NCBI GenBank assembly: GCA_030141605.1
Contig: JAQGDQ010000147.1
Coordinates: 246,001-310,000, forward strand
Direction: 5' to 3'
DNA from: Tubiluchus corallicola
Lineage: Eukaryota > Priapulida > Priapulimorpha > Priapulimorphida > Tubiluchidae
DNA: 64,000 nucleotides
Part shown: positions 41,470 through 53,699 of the stretch, piece by piece
Position numbering within the stretch: the first letter of the stretch is position 1
How the letters are laid out: every line of letters starts with the position of its first letter
Program-made: the position numbers and the translations under genes
Notes under the pieces: model-generated
What the model was told of the DNA's origin: nothing
Seen by the model: only the letters and a program-made list of their open reading frames with translations
Database searches by the model: none

Positions 41470-43680
41470 GAGATCGTTGCATTTATAGGTTATTGATCAT
41501 TGTACCGACTTGAAGACTCTCCGCGGCTTCAGTAACAAAAATTACATTTCTGAAGGCCGCTTATCTTAAAGCAAAACCGGATCCAATCTTAAACTGTAGG
41601 TCAAAACGATCTACTCTTTAAATATTGAATGGGAACACACTATTTTTTAAAGAATGATTTACGTGAAAGAATTATTACCTGACAAATACAATTTGGCATT
41701 CGCGCCACTAGCTCTTCACTGTTACATGCATTTCGCCATTCGCTAGTTAGACGGGCATTAGCGCCTGCATTTCGGAAACGCATTATGCAAAAACAGGTAC
41801 TGTACCTCTCAGTTCAGATGTGTTAGTTTCTGACGAACTACGCACGTTCGACAGCTCATGCGCGAGTATATGGCGGTAAATTTGAAATTTGAATTTTTAT
41901 TTTAAAACTTTTTTTAAAACATGCCTGGTTTTAGTACAGCACACTGAATATCTTACAGTAGCACTGTACTTCAATTTTCGCTTTCGCAAACGCGTACACA
42001 CGCTCGTAGAATATTTTTGCTGTTGAAAATTATGTTAGTTTGTGATGTCATCAATAGTTGGGCTCGCCCACCATTAATTAAATTTTTAATCTATTATTTA
42101 ATTATTAGAAACGCTTTTGCAATGTTAATCGTGTTAAGATGTATACTTTTTATCGGACTTGGAAATGAGGTAGTATGTGAAAAATCATCCTGTCTTCCTT
42201 TAAACGCGATGTTTGCTGACACTAATGCAGTTACTAACAATTATCCGACCAGATCAATGTGCATTACAAACCATTTCTGTAAATATAAAATAAGCACTAA
42301 TAAAACTTTTTTCACTCTACATCTGAACTAAATTAGCCTCCGAAATTGGTCCATAAGCAGTTTGATATGGCTTCGTTAGCTTGTTTTATTAAGTATTGTA
42401 CAGAACGTTTTTACAGCAGTACACTGGTTCATTTTGAAAAAAATGGTGTAATTTCAATCTTTTGAATGTAAGGTATTTGTTATTAATTTTATGTGCTCTG
42501 CGTCTGGTGATACGTTTTATTCATAATAGCAACTCCATAAACTTCTAGCGTTATTAACCGTTTAGTTCTCATGTACTGTATAATTATTTTAAATACCTAT
42601 CTCAGTATGAATTGAAATTTACAAAAAAGAAATGTTGGCCTCTTATCTACATTTAGATCTCCATTCATTTAAATAGGTCTATTGTTAGAAAAAGTTGTGA
42701 AAAAAACGTGTCTGTTTTCTTACTTCATGCAATTTGATTAGATAGAACAAGAAATATCTTAATTCCACTTTCATTTTCCCGACTCCTCCTTGCGAAAAAA
42801 AAACATGCGTGTATTCAATCACAATGACGCGTGATTTTTTGCTAGTGCACGCGCGGGTTTCTCGAGATTTGACTAGACAAAAAGCACGCGTTTGTCTGTT
42901 TGTACAAAATCTATCTGTACACTGTAATATAATTAGGCATGATATTTCAATCCTCAAAAACATAAATTGCATTAACCCGTATCGAAATCCAAAGGCAAAT
43001 GTTATTTGGTGATGCCAGTTCGTACGAAAAGGTTAAGGGCCTATTTACACGGTGCGTCCTTGACATGCGTGCTGAATGTATGAGTTTTTCGCATGAGTCA
43101 TAAAATCGCATCGCACGTACAGTTTACAAGATGAGTTTTGGACGTGCGCAAAATGTCGCCACCGTGATTTAGTTATTCGAACTTCATACAATTTACGTTT
43201 GGCGGAAGTCCGATCCTAGGGAAGTATCAATTTTCTGAGATAATGCCGCCAGAGGTGGTGGTGAAGGGATGACTGCAACTTGAATAAAATGACACTAGGA
43301 GTATAATTGTGTCTATCATTCTGAAAGCTCCTTCGATATCTGGTTGAAAGAAAAGAAGTTGAAATGTTACGGTACAACAAATGTTTTCATTGTACTCGCG
43401 CGGGTTCACAATGCACTGTTCACTGCAATAACTCAATTTTGATCTCCAGTTTCTGGGTTTCACTGAAGCTCCTGACAGTTGTTAACAAAGACAGTGAGAC
43501 CGATTTGTTTTCATTCATTTTTTTTCTTTCTAGTCTTTTTTAATATGTTCAATACTATAGTGCCTGTTCATTAGACACTGTTTTCGTCTTGCCTTTAACT
43601 ATTGCGTTTGGTTAAAATTGGCTGATTAAAAATTGAATGTCACCTCTGTTATAAAGGCGCTTTGGGCACCAAAATCCGAT
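41470..43680. other. No gene seen
   Basis: AT-rich with scattered GC patches near 42780-42900 and 43040-43160. The patch at 43037 starts ttaagggcctatttacacgg, which looks like a transposon terminus, but no partner end was found. Confidence 0.35.
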
Positions 43681-43689
43681 TGAATGTCA

Positions 43690-44310
43690 CTTCGCTAGGG
43701 CACAATTCGCCAGTGCATCTTTTCGCCAGTACATTATTTCGCCAGTCCACCTTTTCGCCAGTCTATCTTTTCGCCAGGCTATTATTTCGCTGGTCCATCT
43801 GTTTGCCAGTATATATATTTTCGCCAGTCTATCATTTCACCAGTCTATCATTTTGCCATTTTATAATAGAAATAGTGGAATAAGTATTTAAATAGTAGTG
43901 CACTTTATTACAGAGTGCTTCGCCAGTTTATCTTTTTGCGAGTTGATATCAGAAATAGTGCAACACATAAGATTGTTTATTATACTGTAAGAGTGCATCG
44001 CGTGTTTATCTTTTCGCGAGTTGATATTAGAAATAGTATAACATATAGGATTGTTCATTATACTGTTAATTGGAAGACTTTTAGTTGTAATTAAGGGATT
44101 GTTTATCACTTCGCCAGTGCATCATTTCGCCAGTCTATTTTTTCGCCAGTACATCATTTCGCTAGTGTATCATTTCGCAAATGGATATTAGAAATAATGC
44201 ATGCATATTTACATAGTGGCACTCTTCGAATTGCCAGTGCATCATTTTACCAGGGTATCGTTTCATCGTATACGAGTGTATCGGCCAGGTAATATTAGAA
44301 ATAGTACAAT
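43690..44310. repeat. Degenerate tandem repeat of a cgccagt unit
   Basis: A unit of about 16 bases (tttcgccagtctatct-like) repeats about nine times at 43700-43860 and again at 44105-44175. Between them is a longer unit of about 100 bases (gatattagaaatagtgca... gtttattata) repeated about three times. It is satellite-like, with no coding function seen. Confidence 0.8.
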
Positions 44311-44314
44311 ACAC

Positions 44315-47300
44315 ATTTAAATTGATCTATATATGATGGCGATATATTAGTTAATTGCTTAGGCAAATTTTTAATTATCTACGTCGATCCTATACTTAAT
44401 ATATGGGACAGCATGGTTTCTTTTAAATCCTTTGTGAACGGAAGCCAAAAATCGTACAGAGACGTTCCATACATCACTGGATTAACCGTGAAATATGCCG
44501 TGTAAAAATTGCAAGCCGGTTTTCGTTTAGCCAGAAAACGGCGATATGTAGGGTTGTGCATACCCAAAATCCAGGCACTCAGAATCTGGTGTTCTTTTCG
44601 CTCTACACCGCTTGGTTTCCGAGATACAGTTTTTTAGTAGCTCAAAAATTAAAAATCCCTACTTGACCGAATTTGGTATAGGAATAATAGAGGCCAGGGG
44701 CCACCGGAACCTTCGACCACATGTCCTTAGTGCCAAGCCGTCCAAGTGAGTCCAAAAACGTCATATTAAGATTTTCTATGGCGCTTTCTTGATGTCGTGG
44801 CTTACGAGCTTTTTCAAAAAGACAGAAGTTTCTGATAGAGAAGGATATGCTCTTTTAAAAGCCATGCTTGGTTTTTGTCCAAAAGGCTTCACTTTTTCTA
44901 TATAGCGCGATAAATTTTGCTAATTTTGAAGACTCCCTAGAACCGTAAGTTTGGAAGCTTATATCTCCCCACGTGAGCCATCCTAAGACGCGTGACCAAA
45001 AAATAAGATTTATCAGTTTCTGGCCTAAAAGGCCACGGGGCTATTAGGTCCAGTGGTAAAGAGTTGGCGTTTTTCAAGACCTTAAACGTGTGGCTTTATC
45101 TTCTAGGATCTTCGTAGTGAGGGTTTTGTTTTCGCAATTGACAGATAATGCAGGAGATGCATCTTGCCTATCCACTGGCCAAATTTCGTCTTCATAAGTT
45201 TCACGGTTCTTGGATTATCGCCAAAAAATGCCTAAGATGGCCCTGCCTTCTTCTTCTAGGGAAATGACATGGTGAGGCTTTTGCTACTTTTGATGCCGAA
45301 AAATGCAGGCTAATGACCGCTAGTTAATGGTCAGCGATGTCCACCGTACTAGCTATTTACTAGTCAAATTTCGCTTTTGTAAAATCTACGGTTCTTGGAT
45401 TACTGTTTTTTTGTATCCAAAAGAACACCCAACATGACAGCGTCCATGAAACACACACACATATATATATATAACTTTGTGTTTTTACCGTGATCGTCTA
45501 CTTTGTATTATTATTATCACTTTGTTTTAATTTGCACTGTTTTTGTTGTAGTATTTTATTTCACTTTTCAACTGCCTTGTTAACTTACTTATATATATAT
45601 ATTATATTATATATTACTTATTATATATATATAAAGTAATACGCCTAGCATTCACGGACATATGGAAACAGTCAATGCGTATCACGGATTACGGATCACG
45701 CATTGTGCATTGGGTGCACCTAGCTTAAAGACGTTTTCGAAACCAAAAGCAAAAGTACGTGGTATCTGAATGATGATTCCATGGCGCCCGAAGTTTTTTA
45801 TCCAATCGTATTTGAAGAAGAACGACGTCAGCTCAAAAAAGACGCGTGTTTTTTAAAAAAACGTGTGTTGCTTTTGTCCAACCAAGTTGCAAAAAAAATG
45901 ATGCATCGCTGTAAAGAAGCACAAATCATTAGTTAAAGGACGGTAATAGTAAATGTGAGTGGAGTTCTGAAATGACGCATGTAGTTATTTTAATACATAT
46001 TGAGTCGCAGGCGTAAATGGCACTAGTACCCTACTATAAACTAGATGTCTGTGTTTGCAGGCCAGTTACGCAACAACGTAAACTTTCTATAATACAGCTT
46101 ATGCAGCAAAATAGCATGTACTCTGTGAGAAATGCAATGCTTAAAAGTACGTAGTATGCCGACACATATTATGAATAATATTAATTTTAGCTACTTCAAG
46201 TACAAAAATGTAAAAATATCAAAAACTTGTTAGCGTTTTCTTGTTAAATCAAATTATAATCTTTAATGGTAGAATTAATTATCAAGACAACACAGGTTCA
46301 TCATTTTCAAAATTTAATAAAAAGAGTTGGCCTTTCTATAAAACACGGACTGAGATCAAACACAGAGAGCACACGTAAACTCAGTGACTCATAGACATAC
46401 TCCCACCTGAGCCCAACGACCTTTCATCCATTAGGAGCATTACTGGTTCGCATTATTAACTTGTATCGTCGCTAATTCAACTTCTCCACTCAGTAACACG
46501 ACGCCCTTCAAATTAAGCTATCGTGTGCTATTTGATAAGCAGTTCATTAGGGAGGCTGATTAAAGATTTGCCGGCTTATTAGGAGGGATAACACGATAAG
46601 GAAAGCCAGGCTGGAGGCTAGGTGGCTTCAAGCATCATTGCGTGTGGTTTCTGGATCACAAAAATAGTAATAATCAATTTGCATGTGGCTGATTATTACA
46701 CTTGCGGGTCGTGTAACACAGCACAGCTATTTACAGCACAAATATGCCCTTAGGGTCCAAAACTGTTGAGGGAAACAGCAGCTACACTAGTTGTTATAAG
46801 AGATCTCAGAATATCTGTGCAGGTAATCACACAATAATTGCACCGTTTGCCGTTAAGTCGAAAACGAATGCTGCATCATCGTTTGAAATGTAGCACGCAA
46901 CAGGAAAGATAACAATACGTGGACGTTTTTATTTGTACACGTAGCAGGACCAGCACAGCGAACGTTGTTTTAGTGACCAAAGAGGCGGAAACAATTTGGC
47001 AGATGAAATCGCCAGAAAGCATTTCTTACGGGGTCACCTATGATAACTTCTGGCACCATTTTTGACACTCTGTGGTGTTTTATATAAAAGATTAAATAGA
47101 TTTGACAGGAATGTGAAATAAGTGTTATTCATCATGTTTGGATAAAAATAAAAAAAGAAATATTATGAAAACTTTTCACACTAATCTCTCAAGGCAGTGT
47201 TTTTGTCCAAAATTTCTCAAGGGTCCAAGTAGCTTGTTTAAAACCGGCGTTACTTCTGTGCCATTATCATTTGCGCTTAGAAATAACGAGGATGAACAGA

Positions 47301-47700
47301 TGGACAAACAAACGTCATATCGTTTTTATAAAGACGTGCAAAAATTATTTAATAGGAATTTCAAAAATCTCTATAAATAACTCTATATCTATTTTAATAA
47401 CTCTATAAATCGCTACTACACATCATACATACAACGAAATTCATTTAACCCCAGCCCAGGTGTAAGGGGAGGAAAGGATAGTTATCAAAGAAGAATTCCA
47501 TAGTCACTGCAGCTATACCAATTAGTATCATCGGGTCGTAGTACCGTGGGTCCAGTCATCCAGTAACATGCATCCAAAAAAAGAACCACACCGAAAACGT
47601 TTGCTCAAGCATTGCAGACTCCACCAAACTAGAGGGCTAGCCAGAAATAGGATCCCGTTTTTCCAAAAAGTCTACGTCCGTTCCTATATCATAGGAGACA
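44315..47700. other. Non-coding, simple repeats at 45453-45475 and 45590-45635
   Basis: Holds AC/AT dinucleotide runs and long non-coding stretches. Several sentence-like repeats at 44.6-45.4 kb (for example gttcttggattac near 45208 and 45390) hint at another diverged tandem repeat of about 180 bases. No gene is supported. Confidence 0.35.
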
Positions 47701-47712
47701 ACGAAATGAAAG

Positions 47713-47925
47713 TGAGAAAATATCCTCGTTATCACACTTCGGCGGCAACCTCCTTAGCATTTCCACACTCCAACGGAAACTGGTAAATCTGGATGTCTGC
47801 ATTGCTGCAACTCCACTAATAACTGTCGTGGGCTGAACGTCCTGACAAGACGACGTAGAAATAGGCATAGACATTGACAAGCGAGCAAATATCCTCGTTC
47901 TCACACTTCGGCGGCAACTTCCTTA
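47713..47925. repeat. Direct repeat pair, offset 169 bp
   Basis: The 45-base segment containing atatcctcgtt.tcacacttcgg occurs at 47713-47757 and 47882-47925, about 40 of 45 identical. This may be a short tandem duplication. Confidence 0.7.
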
Positions 47926-47999
47926 GGTTAGCTCTGCTAATTTTACCGTGTAATTATAATTATGAAGTCGGATAAGAAAATCAACCGTTCACATAAATC

Positions 48000-48570
48000 T
48001 ATAGGGGAAGAAATTAAACTTGAAAGCAAAGTAACTAAATAGACTATGCAACAAGGAAGCATTATGATAAAATGAAAAATATGCAATGATGATCAACCGA
48101 ACATGTAAAGCATAAACAAACTATAACATCAAGTCAAACCAAAAGAAAATAAAACTTAAATAAAAAGTCAGCAAAAGAAACAAAATATGCATGATAAAAT
48201 GAAACTAAATATAATGAAATGAAAATGTGCAATAGTATTCAATCATATTATGTCTGTTAGGCATAATGCCGAAAGGACTATGGAACAAAGGATTTAATAC
48301 AGGGAAGCAGAAATGGAGTAAACAAAATATGCAATGAAATATGAATATGTATATGACTAAATATGAAATAGAAAATAAGACTTAATGAGAAATATGATAA
48401 AACTTTATGATAATTTTAAACGATGAGCAAAATAATATAATAAAATAAATATATGTAGTGAGAAAAACATAATATGCAAGCAAAAACAAAAGTAGAGCAG
48501 ACAAAATGATAAAATCTATGTTTGGAAATAAAGTGTTGTAATTGCTAGCCTCATTTGAAAATTATGTAAG
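48000..48570 (-). mobile_element. LINE 3' UTR copy, related to 25.7-26.8 kb
   Basis: Shares an ordered series with the LINE at 25.7-26.8 kb, in the same orientation: gaaagcaaa.taacta, agtcaaaccaaaa, gaaacaaaatatg, gatgagcaaaataat, aatatatgt and tgttgtaattgct. The coding part is not present. It confirms the repetitive nature of that UTR. Confidence 0.7.
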
Positions 48571-48579
48571 ACCATTATA

Positions 48580-51350
48580 ATTATAATTCGGCCGATGAAC
48601 GTACAAGATGAAGTTTTCCGGCTACTAGTTAAACTGTCAAGGAACCATCTGGTCTCCTCTCAAAGGAAATAGGTAACAATGAGAAGACAAAAGCTACTTT
48701 GTTTGAGGCAGCATTAAATAACAAACTTATCCATAATATCTCAACTTGCTGCAAAAACGTGTTACTTCAAATGCAGCTGAAACCCGTGATGGGGCAACAA
48801 GGAAAATCACGATTCAGTGCTTTTTAGAGGCGCGAAGCACGGGAAGGGGAGTGGTGTTAAAGGATAGGCAGGAATCCAACTTAAACATAGAATAGAAGTT
48901 AATATTTTATTATGATAAAAATTAAAATGAGTACAAAATGAACTGCAGCATAATTTTATTTCGGACGAAGATGTCTGTAACGTCACATCACCCAGCTGTT
49001 CAATAACAAGGCTTCGCGCTGTTTAACTTTCGTAGCAAACGGTGTATCATGACTTTCAGCTGTGGTTTTCCAGCAAACATAAGAACATAAACATTAATGC
49101 CACGCCATGCAGCGGCAAATCACAACATCATGGAAATTTTCATTTATCCCACTCAATTCTATATCCGCTTGTTGAAAGTTTGATTTTTTCCCTTTCCGTT
49201 TTTGCGCAAATTTAAATTAAAGCAAATTCGTACTTCAACGAAACGCGACTTGCCTGCGGCTTGGGAAATTTCTGAAAGACAAATGCCACTATATTCAGTA
49301 ATGATAGCATATCTGAAAGTTACATAATGATTTCTTCTTTGCTCCTGGCACGCTGCTTGATCGTTGCGCTGCTCTTCTGAATCTAGATGATTTTTCCAAT
49401 AATATTCGGTAGTGGCGTAGACACCCGCACGCAAGTTTGCCTATTTAAAAAAAAGAGGCTGTAGTTGAGACTGTCACGGAACGACTGAATGTACATTGTC
49501 GCCAGTTCTCCAGTTTGAGCAAGGTTACTAACCACTCCTCATAAAGCTGATATGACTTAAGAATCAGACTGTAGTTTGGAAAGCTGTTCCACTGAGGCTG
49601 GTTACGGCGGCAGCGGTGCTGGTTTTCCCTCTATTTGAGTATTTCCCCTATTTTTCCCCACTAAGTCTTGCGCCTATATATAAATATAGAACAAAAATAT
49701 AGTTAAAGGTTTACCGTTTTTAATTTACTGATTGTTGTGCGCAGTCAGCCACAGATTTGTTTCTCCAGCTCTCCAAACTGCTGGATAATAAAATTTTCCC
49801 AGGATTAGGTGTTTGATTGCCTTGCGAGTTTTTGTCAAACGTGTTTTACGAATCGTGATCCGGATACGTATTGCAATTAAGCGGGTTCTAATAACTGCCT
49901 GTGGAAATTTCGTTGTGTCGGACGCACACGGTTCAATGAAGCTTAACAGTTATTATCGTACCTGGCTTCAATTTCACGCTTCACTTTTTTGTCTGTATTC
50001 TTCTGTTTTTGGTGCACAATAAGAGAAATTTGATTCATTATACTGTTTTTTAGTGTATTTCTCTCTTAATACGTTTTGTTTTTTCTCCTTATTCTTTTGT
50101 TTTTTCCTTTATTTGTTCATTCATTTATTCGTTTGTTCGTTCGTTCATTCATTCAATCGTTTACCCAGTTATTATTATTCATTTGTTTTTTCTTTGTTTT
50201 TTGCATCTCTCGATCTGTTTTTTTTGGTTCCTTGTTTTCTTCATTTTTCTTCCTCCTTGCACATTCTTTTGTTGTCTTCTTTTTACTACTTCTTTCTTCC
50301 TGTCTTCTTTGTTTGTTTTACTGCGTCTGTTCCCCATTATTTTATTCCTTTCCGCTTTCTTTCCTTTCTGTCACCGTTCCCCATTTTCATTATTTTTCGA
50401 ATACATGTGTATAATATTTCATGAAACTACACAATGATAATAAAGATTTACTGTAGTAATTTAATGACGCATCTCATGTAAAAGGTAAGAAAGAAATCAA
50501 GCTGAACTTGAACCTAATAACATGAGCAGCTATCGTGCTTGAGTAAATACTGCAGTGTGGTACATCAACTCACTTATAAACTAATCAATGGCTTTCATGT
50601 TAAGAAACGGTAGCAGCACAGTGCGTTAACCCATTCGTAAATATTTGAGATGGCATATAGCTAGTCTGAATATATGTAACGTTGTGGCTAGCAGATAAGG
50701 GGTGGTTGTCACAATAGCAAACCAGAAGATCATTAAATTTTGCATGAAGAAAAGCGTTCTGAAGTTTTGTGAAAGAAAATTTTTCTGATTAATTTGCAAG
50801 CGATAGGAAGTAAGTTCTATTTGTCGATGTTCTACTTTAAGCAAGCGAATTTGAAGTTAACGGGAAATATTTTTTTGGGAAAGTATACAACACGCAGGTA
50901 CCAGGCTAGTGAAAAAAGGATTTTAAGCAGTTGCTGTGAATCGAAGAATGTACAGAAGAAACAGCAGCAGTGCCAGGCTTCTGATCAAATTTATTTAAGA
51001 ACCAATGAAGAGAACATTTTAGTAAAACTACTAAAAAGAGGTTTAATATAGTGATGGACCTTCGATGATCAAAGCGCCAACTCAGACCTGATCACATTGA
51101 TAATAGCTTTTTATATTTGCGATTTGTTAGGTGAGACAAGTTGAGGTACCAACTCAAATGGCTGCGTTACATCATGAAAGGTCGGATAATCGATTCATAA
51201 AGATATTTCCGAGTCTGATATAGACATCTCGCTTTTCAGTGTTTTTTTAACCACTTTCGTTTTTCGTCTAAGATCGGAACGCAAGTTAAGACCAAATAAA
51301 CGACCAGAAAGAGAGAAACAAAAGTTAGATCAAACCCAATTCAAAATCCT
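48580..51350. other. No gene seen; pyrimidine-rich tract at 50040-50400
   Basis: The 50040-50400 stretch is strongly T/C-rich on the plus strand (ttcattcattcg-like units, tttcttcc). The open frames of 84-123 residues in it are Phe/Ser/Leu-rich artefacts. A minus-strand frame at 49159-49434 is not recognised. Confidence 0.4.
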
Positions 51351-51359
51351 TGTCAACTT

Positions 51360-52130
51360 GTACAAATATATCATGGAAAATTACTTAATTTTTGATTATC
51401 GGTTTGGTTTTCGAACAAAGCTTTCATCTGTAAAAGTTTTGCGTGAATTTACTGATCATATTTATAGTGATATTGATAATGGAGTGGTCACTGTGCTGTG
51501 TTTTTAGAACAAAATATTCGGCATTGCCAATTTAAACCTATTTCAAAAAACTTGTTGAAATAGGTCTCTCTAAACAAGCATATGCTTTGTTTTCTTTGTA
51601 TCTGTCTATTAGAAAACAGTGTGTTGTTAAAAATGGTGACGTTTCTGATATACTTTATGTTAATAATGGACTTGCACAAGGATCACTTGCAGGTCCGTTG
51701 CTTTTTGTACTGTATGTCACTGAGTTACCCAAAATGTGTTCCAGAATGAATTGTCTCATGTATGCTGATAATACAGTCTTATTTGTTAGTAGTAAATCAC
51801 TCTATGAAGCTAACAGAGTTTTGAATTTGTGTTCAGTCAATCATTGCACGAAGTTAACTCTAGCTTTTTTAATTCTGAACTTGCTTCCGTTCAACAGTAG
51901 CTAAGTGTTAATCATTTATCTCTTAACACAAGTAAAACAAAATTAATGTTATTTACGTCTCGAGAGAAATTGGTTGGTAGGACATAAGCCTAATTGTAAG
52001 CTGCAATGTGTTCCTGGAGCAAAAAATATTTAGTTAGACTCCAATCTAAATTTCAGTGATCATATTGAACATATAATCAAAAAGCTGGCATGCACACTAG
52101 CTTTTTTCAATGGAATTTGACCGTGTTTAA
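51360..52130 (+). pseudogene. LINE reverse transcriptase fragment, decayed
   Basis: Begins with YRFGFRTKLSSVKVLREF, the QFGFR-type motif before the palm, and runs into DNGVVTVLCF with a stop where LD should follow. A second frame gives GLSKQAYALFSLYLSIRKQ, GLAQGSLAGPLLFVLY and MYADNTVLFV. The catalytic YADD reads YADN, so it could not polymerise. Sequence with LINE-like C-terminal character resumes after the MITE at about 52790-52990. Confidence 0.85.
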
Positions 52131-52367
52131 CCCGAGAAATTGCCATTTCTGTCTGTAATGATCTAATACCTCATTTCCATCACGCCGATGCGCTTTATCA
52201 CAAGGCTGGCACAAAGCTGTGGGAATTGTGCATATGAAGTACGTGAAATGCAAAATCCTTAAATTGCGTGCCTTTAACAACTAAACGTACAATTAAATTT
52301 TCTATACTAATGCATAAAATAAGTTTCAATGAACGTTATACTCATGCTGATATTTACTAATAGATCA

Positions 52368-52788
52368 TAGGGGTGAGCATCGAACGTTCGAGTTCGAACG
52401 TTCGAATCGAATTCGAACGCTCGAATTCGATTCGAACGAGTTTTTTCAGTTCGAACTCGATTCGAATAATTCAGCACTTCAGTCACATAATGTTCCTGAT
52501 CATTAAAAAGATTGAAACATCATGCAATTAGTGTAATTTAGCTAAGATTTCTGCACACAATTTTAAAGAAATTACTAGTCGTTTTATTGCAGAACAAAAT
52601 TGAGTGATATTTATGATCTTTGTAAGACTAATTTTTACTGGTGGTTCGAAAACTTGTTCGAAAATCTTTCAATCTCAATTCGAATTCGATTCGAATTCGA
52701 AACATTGAAGTTCGGTTCGATTCGAATTCGAAAGTCACAAATTCGGTTCGATTCGAATTCGCTTTCTGGTAGAGAATGCTCACCCCTA
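52368..52788. mobile_element. hAT-like MITE (TAGGGGTGAGCA family), copy 2, perfect 8-bp duplication
   Basis: Ends TAGGGGTGAGCATCGAAC and GAATGCTCACCCCTA are inverted. The octamer atagatca is present on both sides (52360-52367, 52789-52796). It has two dense arrays of TTCGAA/GAATTC-type palindromes just inside the ends, expanded relative to copy 1. It is the youngest-looking of the three copies. Confidence 0.93.
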
Positions 52789-53215
52789 ATAGATCATGAA
52801 TATAGCAATAGATTAAAACACAGATGCGAACTATAATAAGTTACCGTTACTTAGAACTAACGTTGGCCAATCATATTTAGTTTACACGGGGACGAGAATC
52901 ATCTACCTGTTCTTCTGCGTCAAAGCGTTTAAAAATGAAGTCAGAAAACAATTTCAAGAAGGATTTTTCTTTTAAACCTTGAAGTGTATTTAATGGAGTA
53001 GTATAATTGAAGTATAACCTTGAAGTATAATTTAACAGAACTGTGTTAAGAGTATGCAAAATAATTAAATTTAAGAGTTTAAGCTGGGAAGTTATGTTTG
53101 CTTGTTTGTTGTAGTATCTAATCGATGACTATTGTTGTGTGCTGCTTCTTAGTACAGGACCCTCTTGTAAACGAGCACTGTGCTCCACAGGGTTTATACA
53201 GTTTAAAGATTTTGC

Positions 53216-53474
<259 letters not shown>

Positions 53475-53480
53475 GTCCTG

Positions 53481-53697
53481 GGTTGTGTGGCCGAGTGGTT
53501 TAGTTTTCGGACTGCAATGACGCAGTCTTGAGTTCGATACTAGCGGCTGCAAACGCCAGGGCATATACCCTACATGTTATTTGTTATTTGTGTGTTGCGT
53601 CCTTACTTGTATTGTTGTAAGTCGCTAAATAGCCGTTAGTGCTAATGTTGTCTGTTAAATGAGCGACGGCAAATAAATCTTGTCTTTGTCTTTTTTG
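53481..53697 (+). repeat. tRNA-derived SINE
   Basis: Contains a pol III A box (tggccgagtgg, 53488-53498) and a B box (gagttcgatac, 53530-53540) about 30 bases apart. A gactgc...gcagtc stem stands at the anticodon position. A tRNA-unrelated body follows and ends with aataaatcttgtctttgtc, a short-repeat tail. The missing acceptor-stem pairing and the body argue against a functional tRNA. Confidence 0.75.
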
Positions 53698-53699
53698 CC

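Noticed and set aside
43037-43160. TTAA followed by gggcctatttacacgg, a piggyBac-like left end
   Set aside because: No inverted right end or second TTAA junction was found within several kilobases.
50053-50437. Three overlapping plus-strand frames rich in Phe, Leu and Ser that resemble membrane proteins
   Set aside because: They are in different frames of one T/C-rich tract, so the hydrophobicity comes from base composition.
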